This document shows positions 23,718 to 33,992 of a stretch of 64,000 nt of DNA, piece after piece. The position numbers and the translations under genes are program-made. The notes below the pieces were generated by a model. The model was given only the letters and a program-made list of their open reading frames with translations, was not told the origin of the DNA and did not search any database. This DNA is from Ilyomonas sp965247435 (lineage in GTDB: Bacteria; Bacteroidota; Bacteroidia; Chitinophagales; Chitinophagaceae). The DNA lies in the NCBI GenBank assembly GCA_965247435.1, contig OZ252019.1:4712001-4776000 (forward strand), read 5' to 3'. Every line of letters starts with the position of its first letter. The first letter of the stretch is position 1.

Positions 23718-26700
23718 TTATTTAAATTTGAAGTTTGCATTTATACCAAATGTTCTTGTTGATGGTAAAGCAGTTCCCTCAATACCAACATAATTAATGA
23801 CAGCTCCAAAGGTTGCTTCAGGATCTATATTGTCTGAATGCTTTACCAATGTCAGTAAATTACGCGCAACCAAAGAGATTTGTAACGAACGTAATAAAGG
23901 AACATGCGCAAACGCCCTTTCAGAAATAGTGTAACCTAAAGTAATCTGACGAAGCTTGATATAATCTCCGTTTAAGACATCCTGAATCTGCACATTTTGA
24001 GAAAGTTTCTGATAGTAGGTTTGAGCATTGGCAGCTATAGTGTTTGCCGAACCGTCTTCCTGAACTCCTACTTTAACACCGCCTTCCCTGCCAACTAATG
24101 TTGATTTATCTAAACCTCTGTAGATGGCTTCTGCTTTGGTAGAAGATAATATCTTGTTACCATAATTAAAATCCAGCAGGAAAGACAGGTTAAGATTTTT
24201 ATACGTGAATTCATTATTCAAGCCCCCATACAGCGTAGGCAATACATTTCCTGCTGTTACCAAATTACCTGCTACGGGCAAGCCGGAAGCATCCACAACT
24301 ATGTTACCTTTTGCATCATATTTATAATCATGCACTAGAATCTGCGGACCTGACATACCTTTTATAAAAGCAGTGTTTACTGCACCATGATTAAACCGGT
24401 CTGTACCTAAAGAAATATTTGATCCGCTCTTATCAGTTTCAAGAATCTTGTTAGCTACATTAGTGGCATTCAAAGAAATATTCCAGGCGAAATTTTTTGT
24501 TTGTATTGGTGTACCAGTAACCATCACCTCCAAACCTTTATTTAATGTAGATCCTGTACCTACAAGCGTACTTGTATAACCGGTGGTCTGGCTTAAACCG
24601 GCTGACTGAATTTCGTTATGCGTTGTCCGGTTAAAGTAAGCGATATCAAAACCTAAACGGTTATTCAAAAACTTCAACTCCGCACCTATTTCAAATTCGT
24701 CTAAAGTAAAGGGTTTCAAAAAGTAATTTGGAAGTCCACCTCCATAATTACCGGTTGGAGTTCCATTTAAGGCATTACCTACACCGTAATATTGTGTTGT
24801 TTGGTACGGGTTATTAGGTTCACCACTCGTTTGTGCATAAGAAGCACGTAGTTTTCCATAGTTAAGTTTGTTTATATGTGCAAGTTCAGAAAATACAAAA
24901 CTTGCAGATACAGATGGTGTGAATAAATCTCTGTTACTGTTTGGCAACGTTGAATAAGTATCATACCTGCCGGTAGTATTTAAAGTCAGGAAGTTTTTAT
25001 ACGTAAGATCTACGGTATAATATGCCGAATGCACTTCTTTGAGTGAATAGCCATAAGATCGGCCATAGTTTACAACATTGGTAAAACTATATAAGTAAGG
25101 CAGTACAAACGGGCCGCCGCTTACGCCGGTTTCCTCATACCTTGATTTACGGAGATTTGCACCGAGTGCAACGTCTAAATTTATATCAGTAGATAATTTA
25201 TGCGATGCGCCAAGTAAACCATCTACATTCAGTTCGCTTCTTTGTGTTTGTGACAATTCATCTAACTGGCCTTTGAAAGCTTCGCCGGTAGTATAAGCTG
25301 TACCCCAAGGTGTAACATGGAACACACGGTCGTTTATAAGATCATATCCAACACGTGCCTGTGCATATATCCAGTTATTGAAACTATACCTTCCAGTTAC
25401 AGCAGATATTAAACGCTTTCTATTAAGATTATTGACAAACTGGTTAACAACAAACCAGGGATTGGTAACATATTCATCGTCGCTAAACTGTATTTCATGG
25501 CCTGTAATTGGATCAAAGCCTGGCTTCAATATATTCTCATCTACATTAGTTGCCAGGAATATTCCATTGTTTGGATTCATAGGCCCATCACTTAATTGCG
25601 GGCGATTTTTTGAGAATTCATCAATGTAATTCGCAAGAACGCTTACTTTAAGCTTATCCGTTACTTTCTGTTCCATGTTCAGGTTAAATGACTTCCGGTA
25701 AACACCGCTATTGCGGACAGTAGAATTACCGTCTAAATCAGACACAGACAACCTAAAATTACCTCTGTCTGTTCCACTACTTACAGCAATTGTATTTGTA
25801 AAAGATGGTGCTGTTCTGTAGAAGTTTGACATATTATCTTTAACTGCTGAATATGCATAAGAGTTGCCATCGAATGCCGGAACCGGAGTGCCGTCTAGTT
25901 TGGTACCCCAACTTAAGCGGGTAGTGTTTCTCGCAGTAGCGGCGGTGGGTTTCAGTCCTTGTTCACCTTGCCCGTATTCATACTGGAAGTCTGTATAATC
26001 TATTACTTTCTCAAGCGTGTAATTGGTATTGTAATCAATAGAAAAGGTGCCCTTTTTTCCGCTTTTCGTTGTTATTAATATAACGCCATTAGAAGCACGG
26101 GCACCATATAACGCAGAAGCTGATTGTCCTTTTAAAACAGTCATGGTCTCTATATCATCAGGGTTTAAATTACCTATGCCATCACCTAAATCTGCGCCAC
26201 CCCACTCATTAGTAGAACCTCGCTGCGTATTATCCATTGGAACACCATTAATAACAAACAATGGTGCACCGGAAGAATTAATACTGGGCATACCTCTTAG
26301 CAAAATACGAGCAGTACCGCCCGGACCACCATTAGTTCCATGCACACTTAAACCCGCTACACGGCCTTCTAATGACAATGCAACATTGGTTTCTCTTGCT
26401 TTGTTCATTACATCGCCGTTGACTGTTGTAATTGCATAACCAACTTTTCTGGCATCTTTAGATATACCTAAAGCAGTTACAACCACCTCACCCAATACTG
26501 CTTGTGAACGGCCTAATAAAATCAGCAGATTTGTCTGCTCACCACTTACATCTATTGTTTGTGTTTCGTAACCTACGTACGACACTTCCAACACTGCACC
26601 TGCAGAAGGAAGGTTAATACTAAAGGCGCCATCTGTACCGGTAGTAGCATTGATGTTCTGGCCTTTCACTTTTACAGTTACATAAGCCAAAGGCGTATTG

Positions 26701-26801
26701 CCCGACGAGTCTCTTACAGTTCCGGTAAGCACACGCGTTTGCGCGAAGAGGGCGCCGGAACTAAACAGGAGCAACATAAAAAGGAGTTGAAGTTTTCTCA
26801 T
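23718..26801 (-). CDS. SusC/RagA family TonB-dependent outer-membrane transporter
   Basis: 1027 residues with signal peptide (1-20, ending LFAQ). Domains in order: carboxypeptidase-D regulatory-like domain (~24-105, GTVRDSSGNTPLAYVTVKVKG), TonB plug (~110-230, with LRGMPSINSSGAPLFVINGV and the family signature KGQSASALYGARASNGVILI), then a 22-strand barrel to the C-terminal Phe/Lys. It imports oligosaccharides or peptides with the SusD protein. No STN domain is present, so control by an anti-sigma factor is unlikely; the neighbouring ROK regulator is the natural candidate. Confidence 0.95.
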   Translation of the reverse strand: MRKLQLLFMLLLFSSGALFAQTRVLTGTVRDSSGNTPLAYVTVKVKGQNINATTGTDGAFSINLPSAGAVLEVSYVGYETQTIDVSGEQTNLLILLGRSQAVLGEVVVTALGISKDARKVGYAITTVNGDVMNKARETNVALSLEGRVAGLSVHGTNGGPGGTARILLRGMPSINSSGAPLFVINGVPMDNTQRGSTNEWGGADLGDGIGNLNPDDIETMTVLKGQSASALYGARASNGVILITTKSGKKGTFSIDYNTNYTLEKVIDYTDFQYEYGQGEQGLKPTAATARNTTRLSWGTKLDGTPVPAFDGNSYAYSAVKDNMSNFYRTAPSFTNTIAVSSGTDRGNFRLSVSDLDGNSTVRNSGVYRKSFNLNMEQKVTDKLKVSVLANYIDEFSKNRPQLSDGPMNPNNGIFLATNVDENILKPGFDPITGHEIQFSDDEYVTNPWFVVNQFVNNLNRKRLISAVTGRYSFNNWIYAQARVGYDLINDRVFHVTPWGTAYTTGEAFKGQLDELSQTQRSELNVDGLLGASHKLSTDINLDVALGANLRKSRYEETGVSGGPFVLPYLYSFTNVVNYGRSYGYSLKEVHSAYYTVDLTYKNFLTLNTTGRYDTYSTLPNSNRDLFTPSVSASFVFSELAHINKLNYGKLRASYAQTSGEPNNPYQTTQYYGVGNALNGTPTGNYGGGLPNYFLKPFTLDEFEIGAELKFLNNRLGFDIAYFNRTTHNEIQSAGLSQTTGYTSTLVGTGSTLNKGLEVMVTGTPIQTKNFAWNISLNATNVANKILETDKSGSNISLGTDRFNHGAVNTAFIKGMSGPQILVHDYKYDAKGNIVVDASGLPVAGNLVTAGNVLPTLYGGLNNEFTYKNLNLSFLLDFNYGNKILSSTKAEAIYRGLDKSTLVGREGGVKVGVQEDGSANTIAANAQTYYQKLSQNVQIQDVLNGDYIKLRQITLGYTISERAFAHVPLLRSLQISLVARNLLTLVKHSDNIDPEATFGAVINYVGIEGTALPSTRTFGINANFKFK

Positions 26802-26989
26802 TGTTAGTCGAAATTAAAAGTGTTATAAAATAGTATCCAAGGAAAGCAAGCTATCAGGAAGACAGAAAGAATTTCTCATCCGCTGCTTAGGTGTATTTTC
26901 ATCTTTGTGGTTTTTTAATAGTTAGTCTTACGCTTTTATTTTTATAGTCAACAGCCGCTTCCTTGTATTAAAGCAAGCTGCCTGATGCA

Positions 26990-28216
26990 TTAGTTGGGCT
27001 GCGCATCCAGCCCGTGAAAGGACAATGCCTCTTTTCTACTGATCTCTCTGTCATAGTTTTCCATTACCAGCGTTGCCGCGCCTATCAGCTCTGCGTCATA
27101 GCCCAATTGCGAAATTTCTATCACCGTGTCGGACGCAAGCCTCGGGATACAGTATTCGTGTAAAGCCTGCTGGATAGGCGCTTTCCAAAGCTTTCCGGCT
27201 GCCGAGCCCCGGCCGCTGAATATAACCATCTCGGGATTGAGCAAATGAATAAGAATAGCTGCGCCCCTGCCGATCGTATAGCCGGCTTCCGACAGCAGCT
27301 CCACCGCAAACTTATCGCCCTTAACGGCTGCTGCAATAATAGCTTCGCACCCCTGCTCGCAATGTTCTATATCTAAATTTTTAAGCAGTGATACCCGGCC
27401 TTCCTTCAGCCTTTCTATCGCCTTCTCCACTACTACCAGTAAGGAGGCTTCTGTTTCCAAACAGCCGCTTTTGCCACAATCGCACAACTTATTATTTACA
27501 AACAGGGGAATATGGCTAAACTCACCGGCAAAACCATTATGACCCGTAAACAACTCACCATTCAAAATCAGCCCTAAACCAATACCCCAGCTTATATTGA
27601 TAACCGCAGCATTCTTCGCTTTCCGGGCACTGCCAAAGCGCAGCTCGGCCAATGCGATAAGGCTGCTGTCGTTATCTATATATACCGGCAGCGCCAGCTT
27701 TTTACCAATAGTTTCTACAATACTGTTTCCATCATTGGCGAGGTAAGAATAATTGACGCCTTTTTTTACATCTACAAAACCAGGCGTACCGATACCAATA
27801 CCTGCAATCCTGCTTTTCTCTATTCCCGAACGCTGTATTACTTCACCGATTCTGTCAATTAATATGCTTAGTGCTTCCTCATTTTTTTTTAACGGCAGTT
27901 CGTACTTTTCAACAGGCGTTACATACCTGTTTTGCAAATCCATAATTACAATCCGCGTAATAAACTGGTCCATCGCTACTGCTACAACATATAAAACACC
28001 GGAACGGATGGCATACATCAACGGCCTGCGCCCGCCGGTGGACTGTGCAAAGCCTGTTTCGGATACGACCCCGTTGTCCACCATTTCGCCCAGCATCTTT
28101 GTAGTAAGCGGTATGCTTTTGCCCAGCAAACGACTGATGTCCAAACAGGACAGAAGCGAACCAAAATATAATTGCTTCAGTATTTTACGCTGATATAGCT
28201 GGTTCTTATTAGCCAT
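26990..28216 (-). CDS. ROK family transcriptional regulator (NagC/XylR type)
   Basis: 408 residues. Residues ~1-70 form a winged helix-turn-helix (ISRLLGKSIPLTTKMLGEMVDNGVV). The ROK domain follows, with the glycine-rich GIGIGTPGFVD, an Asp in DNDSSLIALAELRFG, and the zinc site CDCGKSGCLE. ROK regulators bind sugars and control uptake and catabolic genes; some retain kinase activity. The gene is 188 bp upstream of susC on the same strand and probably regulates that locus. Whether kinase activity remains is uncertain. Confidence 0.92.
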   Translation of the reverse strand: MANKNQLYQRKILKQLYFGSLLSCLDISRLLGKSIPLTTKMLGEMVDNGVVSETGFAQSTGGRRPLMYAIRSGVLYVVAVAMDQFITRIVIMDLQNRYVTPVEKYELPLKKNEEALSILIDRIGEVIQRSGIEKSRIAGIGIGTPGFVDVKKGVNYSYLANDGNSIVETIGKKLALPVYIDNDSSLIALAELRFGSARKAKNAAVINISWGIGLGLILNGELFTGHNGFAGEFSHIPLFVNNKLCDCGKSGCLETEASLLVVVEKAIERLKEGRVSLLKNLDIEHCEQGCEAIIAAAVKGDKFAVELLSEAGYTIGRGAAILIHLLNPEMVIFSGRGSAAGKLWKAPIQQALHEYCIPRLASDTVIEISQLGYDAELIGAATLVMENYDREISRKEALSFHGLDAQPN

Positions 28217-28433
28217 TAACGGGCAGTTATTTTTGTCTTAATTTTAAGTTAAGGTAGAATATCTTTTTAAAAAAAATAAAAAGTATAATACATTTTTTAA
28301 AATTTTATGTATTTATACATTAATTGTATTGGCTTTAGTTTAAAAAATATAATCTCTGCAAGTCCCTTATTCTTCTGCTTTATTTTTTCTTTACTGAATC
28401 TTGTATGCTGAATTTATGGTTTCCAGCGCTGTT

Positions 28434-29603
28434 TCACTGTAACTGATTTGTTCTGAGCCTGATGATTTCAACCGCTTCCTTCTGCCTCGAGATGATGATG
28501 TATAAATAACCTTTATACACCATCGTGTGCGGATAGCCATACTGGCCGCCTTTCCATAAACCTTCCTGTTGCAATGTATAAGGCTCGTCTGCAACAATAT
28601 ATTGCTTATCAAAAAAGTACCCGTCCTGCGAGGTTGCCGCAACCAACGGCGTGCGTGCGTAATGATGTAAAGTATCGGGAATACCGGCATAATAAAACCG
28701 CCCGTCCGGCAGGCGGCCAAAATGGAATTTGCTGTCATTATCCGTAAACCTTGTTTCTGCGGGCGGGCTCCAGCTTTCCCCATTATCGCCGCTTTCTGTG
28801 AGCCACAGTCTTCCTTTCCAACCCTTGCCGGTTACGCGCAAAAGCATGTGTAAAACACGATCATCGGTTTGGTAAAAAGAGCCCTCGCAAAGCGGCGGCA
28901 AATGCATGGCTGCTGCGGGTTGGTAAAAAGTGGCCGGATTATCTTCTTTGTATAAACTATCCGCGTAAAAACTGCTCATTGTCCAGCCCGACAAGCCTGC
29001 CGGATCATCGGTGTACGGAAAGGTAAAATTGCCGCTGATAATCAGCCTTCCGGAAAGGGTTGCCTGCGGGCCGTGGTTAGGATTTACAGGAACGTGCATG
29101 TCTGTTGCTCCGCTCCAGTGCAGGCCATCGGTGCTCCATTTTGCCCATAGGTGCGTGTTGGCCTTGTGGGGTGAATACTCTCCGTAATAAGCTATTAATG
29201 TATCGCCGTATTGATGGAAACCCGCAGCGGTGAGCACATTCAGCGTATCGCCGCTATAGATAGATGGCGTTGCAAGCGGCGCCGGCGCAGACCAGTGACT
29301 GAAATCCCTGGAAGTGGAAAATACCACCCGCTGGCCGGGTGCATCCTCGTCTTTCCGGCCATTACTCCAGATGGTAATAAACAGGTTTTTGAAATGGATA
29401 ACAGAAGGATGGTGCGCATACATCCATTGGCCGTCTGCAGGCTTATAAATCATAAACCGCTCTGTTTTCAAACGCGGCAAACCCGGTGGAGTGCTATAGT
29501 TGTTACGAACAATAGGTTGCTGTGCAAAACAAGTATCTATTACGCCTGAAAACAGCATTGCAGGCAGGCAGCTTTTAAGCAACAACACAACAGCACTTTT
29601 CAT
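28434..29603 (-). CDS. Secreted sialidase-like (BNR propeller) protein
   Basis: 389 residues with a signal peptide (1-28, ending CFAQ). The rest fits a sialidase/neuraminidase-like propeller: an early basic segment, the HHPSV...ITIWSNGRKDEDAPGQ strand, and Asp-box-like motifs STSRDFSHWSAP and TESGDNGESWSPP. Predicted to be an exported exo-glycosidase, or a carbohydrate-binding relative of GH33; the substrate cannot be stated. It is divergent from the GH3 gene across a 126-bp shared promoter region. Confidence 0.75.
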   Translation of the reverse strand: MKSAVVLLLKSCLPAMLFSGVIDTCFAQQPIVRNNYSTPPGLPRLKTERFMIYKPADGQWMYAHHPSVIHFKNLFITIWSNGRKDEDAPGQRVVFSTSRDFSHWSAPAPLATPSIYSGDTLNVLTAAGFHQYGDTLIAYYGEYSPHKANTHLWAKWSTDGLHWSGATDMHVPVNPNHGPQATLSGRLIISGNFTFPYTDDPAGLSGWTMSSFYADSLYKEDNPATFYQPAAAMHLPPLCEGSFYQTDDRVLHMLLRVTGKGWKGRLWLTESGDNGESWSPPAETRFTDNDSKFHFGRLPDGRFYYAGIPDTLHHYARTPLVAATSQDGYFFDKQYIVADEPYTLQQEGLWKGGQYGYPHTMVYKGYLYIIISRQKEAVEIIRLRTNQLQ

Positions 29604-29729
29604 AGTTGTTGCAAGCTATTGTGATTGGTTGTTATATAAAAGAGCAGGATAAAATGTATTTGCCTTCTGTTCATTTTCAATAGCTTGCTGTTGACAATAT
29701 GCTTCATTATTGCACCACATACGTTTTTC

Positions 29730-32390
29730 ATGAAACAAATCTTCTTCCTGTACTTATTCTTAACTTCCGGCACTGTGCTTTTTGCGCAGCAAAACCTGCC
29801 GTATAAAAATGCAGCCTTACCGGTAACAGCGCGTGTACAGGATTTACTCGCACGCATGACCATAGAAGAAAAATTCTGGCAGTTATTTATGATTTCCGGC
29901 GAGATGCAAAAGGGAGAGGAGGATAAGTACAGCAACGGGATTTTCGGTTTCCAGGTAAGCGCTGCTTCGCAGGCCGGTAATGCAGCCGGTCAGCTACTAA
30001 ACTACAACACCGCGGAGGATGCGCTGGCGCTGGCTAAAAAGATTAATGCCATGCAGCGCTATTTTGTGGAACGCACGCGGCTGGGCATCCCGATTATTGC
30101 TTTTGATGAAGCCCTGCACGGGCTGGTGCGCAGCGGCGCCACAGCCTTTCCGCAGGCGATTGCACTGGCCGCTACCTGGGATACCGCCCTGATGCGGCAG
30201 GTATCCGCCGCCATTGCGCAGGAGACAAAACTGCGTGGCATCCGAGATATATTGACGCCGGTGGTAAACATCGCGTCCGATGTGCGCTGGGGCCGCACCG
30301 AAGAAACCTATGGCGAAGATCCGTTTCTTACTTCCGCAATGGGCGTTGCATTTGTACAACCGTTCGAGCAGATGGGCATCATTACTACGCCCAAGCATTT
30401 TATTGCCAATGTGGGCGATGGCGGGCGCGACAGCTACCCGATACATTTTAATGAACGGCTGCTGGATGAAATATACCTGCCCTCCTTTAAAGCCTGCATA
30501 GAAAAGGGCGGCTCGCGCAGTGTGATGACGGCTTATAACTCGCTGGATGGCTCTCCGGCTACAGCCAACGAATGGCTGCTGAATAAGAAGCTGAAAGAGG
30601 ACTGGAATTTTAAAGGCTTTGTTATCTCCGATGCCAGCGCGGTAGGCGGCGCCAATGTGTTGCACTATACTGCTAAAGATTATCCCGATGCATCGAGGCA
30701 GGCGATCACGAATGGCCTGGACGTGATTTTTCAAACGGCATACGAGCATTACAAATTATTTATTCCACCATTTCTTGATAGCAGTATTGACATCAGAAGA
30801 ATTGATGATGCGGTAGCAAGAGTGTTAAAGGCAAAGTTTGAACTGGGCTTGTTTGAGCAGCCGTACGTGGATGAAAAAGAAATATTGAAACGGGCTGCTG
30901 ACCAAACGCATAAAGTATTGGCGAAGCAGGCGGCCATAGCATCGTTTGTGCTGCTGAAAAATGACAAGCAATTGTTGCCCTTACAGAAAAGTGTACATAC
31001 TATCTCTGTGATCGGCAGAGATGCAGTGGAGGCGAGGCTGGGCGGCTACAGCGGCCCGGGCAATGGCAAAGTATCTATATTGGATGGTATTAAACAAAGA
31101 GTCGGCAGCAACATTGCAGTAAGTTATTCGCCGGGTTGCGGCCGGGAAACACAGGAGTGGACAGTGATAGACACCCCCTACTTAAGCAACCCATCGGGAC
31201 AAGGATTGCAGGCGGAATACTTCAACAATATCACGCTTAGCGGCGCGCCGGCAGTAATAAGAACTGATAAGAATATTAACTTTCACTGGACGCTTTTTCC
31301 ACCCGATGCAAAACTTAACCTGGATTTTTATTCGGTGCGCTGGACCGGCCAGCTTAAGGCGCCGCAAAGCGGAACATTTGATATTGGACTGGATGGCAAT
31401 GAGGGCTACCGGTTGTACATCAACAATAAACCGGTGATTAATAAATGGCAGAAGCAAACCTACGCTACCAGCTTTGTTCCATACACCTTTGAGCAGGGCA
31501 AACGGTACGACCTCCGGGTAGAGTTTTATGAGCCGGTGGGCAATGCAACAATTAAATTAATCTGGACGGTTGGCGTTAAAAATAACTGGCAGCAACAGGT
31601 ACAGGAAGCTGTTGCCGCTGCGCGAAAAGCAGATGTAGCCATCATTACAGCAGGCATCCGCGAGGGCGAGTTTCAGGACAGGGCGATGCTATCGCTGCCC
31701 GGCCACCAGGAAGAACTGATACAACAGGTAGCGGCTACCGGAAAGCCGGTAATCGTATTGCTTGTCGGCGGCAGCGCCATCACCATGAACAATTGGCTGG
31801 ATAAAGTAAGCAGCATACTGGACGTTTGGTATCCCGGTGAAGAAGGTGGTGGTGCCGTGGCGGCTGTATTGTTTGGCGATGCCAATCCTGCCGGGCGGTT
31901 GCCGATTACTTTCCCCATAAACGAAGCGCAGTTGCCGCTTGTGTACAACCATAAGCCGACCGGCCGCGGTGATGATTATAACAACCTCAGCGGGCTGCCG
32001 CTATTTCCTTTTGGCTATGGATTAAGCTATACCTCTTTTCAATACAGCAATCTTATACTTGATAAGAACAATATTGCAGCAACCGACTCCGCTGTTGTGC
32101 GCCTGCAGGTAACCAACACCGGTAACTATGCCGGCGATGAAGTGGTGCAATTGTACATCCGCGATATGCTGGCATCGGTAGCGCAGCCGGTGATGCAGTT
32201 GAAAGGCTTTCAGCGGCTGCATTTAAAGAAAGGCGAAACAAAAGAAATTTCGTTTGTTATTACGCCCGACTTATTAACCATACTGGGTAAAGATTTGAAA
32301 CCGGTGGTTGAGCCGGGAGGTTTTAGAATTATGATTGGGCCTTCTTCCCTAAATATACAGTTGAAGGAAACGCTTACGGTAAAGGATTAA
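29730..32390 (+). CDS. Glycoside hydrolase family 3 beta-glycosidase with inserted PA14 domain
   Basis: 886 residues from ATG 29730, chosen because it starts a signal peptide (ending TVLFAQ); the frame opens at 29685. Order: GH3 N-terminal barrel (~30-385) with the nucleophile Asp in GFVISDASAV (~301), GH3 C-terminal domain (~415 onward) interrupted by a PA14 domain at ~490-615 (GLQAEYFNN ... EFYEPVGNATIKLIW), then a C-terminal fibronectin III-like domain (~790-880). It cleaves terminal beta-linked glucose or xylose from oligosaccharides; PA14 insertions often shape the substrate pocket. Adjacent to the SusCD locus, so likely part of the same glycan pathway. Confidence 0.95.
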   Translation: MKQIFFLYLFLTSGTVLFAQQNLPYKNAALPVTARVQDLLARMTIEEKFWQLFMISGEMQKGEEDKYSNGIFGFQVSAASQAGNAAGQLLNYNTAEDALALAKKINAMQRYFVERTRLGIPIIAFDEALHGLVRSGATAFPQAIALAATWDTALMRQVSAAIAQETKLRGIRDILTPVVNIASDVRWGRTEETYGEDPFLTSAMGVAFVQPFEQMGIITTPKHFIANVGDGGRDSYPIHFNERLLDEIYLPSFKACIEKGGSRSVMTAYNSLDGSPATANEWLLNKKLKEDWNFKGFVISDASAVGGANVLHYTAKDYPDASRQAITNGLDVIFQTAYEHYKLFIPPFLDSSIDIRRIDDAVARVLKAKFELGLFEQPYVDEKEILKRAADQTHKVLAKQAAIASFVLLKNDKQLLPLQKSVHTISVIGRDAVEARLGGYSGPGNGKVSILDGIKQRVGSNIAVSYSPGCGRETQEWTVIDTPYLSNPSGQGLQAEYFNNITLSGAPAVIRTDKNINFHWTLFPPDAKLNLDFYSVRWTGQLKAPQSGTFDIGLDGNEGYRLYINNKPVINKWQKQTYATSFVPYTFEQGKRYDLRVEFYEPVGNATIKLIWTVGVKNNWQQQVQEAVAAARKADVAIITAGIREGEFQDRAMLSLPGHQEELIQQVAATGKPVIVLLVGGSAITMNNWLDKVSSILDVWYPGEEGGGAVAAVLFGDANPAGRLPITFPINEAQLPLVYNHKPTGRGDDYNNLSGLPLFPFGYGLSYTSFQYSNLILDKNNIAATDSAVVRLQVTNTGNYAGDEVVQLYIRDMLASVAQPVMQLKGFQRLHLKKGETKEISFVITPDLLTILGKDLKPVVEPGGFRIMIGPSSLNIQLKETLTVKD

Positions 32391-32552
32391 AATTGCTTTG
32401 CTTTAAGTAAGTGTTGATAGTTGCAAAAACATTCGCAAAGCCGGTTTGGCAGCAAACGGCTTACTGATTCCGGTTATTAACTTTTAATTATTTTTGCACC
32501 GGCGGAAATGCCTCCCGGTTACATTTCACCAATTAACCTCCTGATACAACAC

Positions 32553-33311
32553 ATGATAAAAAATTATCCCGGCGAACTATGGAAGCCGGTTACATTCGAC
32601 TTTAACTTCACCAATGATTTTCGTCTTGAGGTTTCCAGTTTCGGCAGGCTGCGGACCTTCAATAAAATTTCTAATGGCAACATTCTAAGCGGTTCGATGA
32701 TCAACGGCTATCGCATCATCAGGCTCAAACTTTATAAGCCGCGGGATGAAAAGACACAGCAAGCCTTTGATTATTTACAGCAACAGGTTTTAAGCCTGAC
32801 AAAAAATCTGAAGCTGCTCAAAGAAAACAAAGAGTGTGAGAAAACAATCATTGAAACAACAGCATTATCAGATAGTCTAAAAAAACAGCTTAGTAAGAAA
32901 TTTCAGAACGATTTAAAAGAAAGAACGATTAATTATCATTCGCTTATTCACAGGCTTGTTGCAGCGTATTTTTTAAACAAACCAACGGCCGGGCAAACCA
33001 TTGTTGCCCATCTTGACCATGATAAATTAAATAACCGGTCTAATAATCTAAAATGGATGACACCAGAGGAAAATTATGAGCACCAAAAAAACAGTCCGCA
33101 GGTAATAAAAGAAAAACTGGAACGACGGCACCGGCCTAAAGAAAACTCAAGGGCGACCAAGCTAACCGTAACAAAAGTAATGCTGCTGAAAAAGCTGCTT
33201 AACCAGGGTAAGCCAATGAAACAACTGGTAAGATATTTCAAGGTAACGGAAACACAGATACTGAGAATAAAACGGGGTGAGAACTGGGCAGACGTGCCAT
33301 CTGCAGGCTGA
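32553..33311 (+). CDS. NUMOD4/HNH endonuclease family protein
   Basis: 252 residues from ATG 32553. The N-terminal NUMOD4 motif (GELWKPV ... YEVSSFGR-type, here LEVSSFGRLRT) is followed by an HNH nuclease core around residues 145-185 (HRLVAAYFLN, AHLDHDKLNNRSNNLKWMT) and a C-terminal helix-turn-helix-like segment (KQLVRYFKVTETQILRIKRG). These are stand-alone homing-type endonucleases, often single accessory genes in Bacteroidota. No intron or intein is seen around it. Confidence 0.88.
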   Translation: MIKNYPGELWKPVTFDFNFTNDFRLEVSSFGRLRTFNKISNGNILSGSMINGYRIIRLKLYKPRDEKTQQAFDYLQQQVLSLTKNLKLLKENKECEKTIIETTALSDSLKKQLSKKFQNDLKERTINYHSLIHRLVAAYFLNKPTAGQTIVAHLDHDKLNNRSNNLKWMTPEENYEHQKNSPQVIKEKLERRHRPKENSRATKLTVTKVMLLKKLLNQGKPMKQLVRYFKVTETQILRIKRGENWADVPSAG

Positions 33312-33419
33312 TGGCAGTTTCTTGTTTGCATTTAAAACTGGTTGAATCAAGCAACTGTTGCCATAATCATACACCTTAATCCTTACCGGCTATTTGGCAG
33401 CTCGTTAAATCAACAACCG

Positions 33420-33992
33420 ATGCGAAAACTTATTGTACAGGAATGGCTCTCGCTGGATGGTTATGTGGCAGATAAAAACGGGAAGCTCGACTTCTTTACA
33501 GCTATCAGCGGCGAAGCAAATAAATATGCTGAAGAGAGCCAGCTACAATTTATGGACGATATTTATACCATTATCTTAGGGCGGAATACCTATAATTTGT
33601 TTGTTGAATTTTGGCCAACTGCTACCACAGACATAGAAATAATTGCCGATAAACTAAACAGCACCAAAAAGCTTGTGTTTTCCGGCACATTGGAAAGTGC
33701 GCCCTGGGGTAAATGGCCGGAAGCGGAGATTGTTAGCGGAGATGCAGAAGATACTATCAGAAAGCTAAAAACACAGGAAGGTAAAAACATGGTTATCTGG
33801 GGAAGCATTTCTTTAGTCCAATCGTTGATGAAACAGCGGCTGATAGACGAATATCACTTGCACATTTGTCCAACAATTCTTGGCGGCGGCAGGCCGCTGT
33901 TTCCCAAAGACAGCCATTATACAAACATGCATTTAATAGCAACAAAACAGTACGATACCGGGATGGTCTTTTTACAATACAAGCTTAAATAA
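33420..33992 (+). CDS. Dihydrofolate reductase family protein (RibD C-terminal domain)
   Basis: 190 residues from ATG 33420; the frame opens earlier but MRKLIVQEWLSLDGYVAD is the family N-terminus. The RibD-C/DHFR-like fold is indicated by SLDGYVADKNGKLDFF, ILGRNTYNLF, the WGSISLVQSLM segment and CPTILGGGRPLFP. It is a predicted NADPH-dependent reductase of unknown substrate. A stand-alone gene that ends before a strong convergent hairpin. Confidence 0.9.
   Translation: MRKLIVQEWLSLDGYVADKNGKLDFFTAISGEANKYAEESQLQFMDDIYTIILGRNTYNLFVEFWPTATTDIEIIADKLNSTKKLVFSGTLESAPWGKWPEAEIVSGDAEDTIRKLKTQEGKNMVIWGSISLVQSLMKQRLIDEYHLHICPTILGGGRPLFPKDSHYTNMHLIATKQYDTGMVFLQYKLK

Noticed and set aside
29997..30749. 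250-codon open frame on the minus strand inside the GH3 gene
   Set aside because: It lies opposite the conserved GH3 catalytic domain, has no recognisable domain and no separate promoter or spacing.
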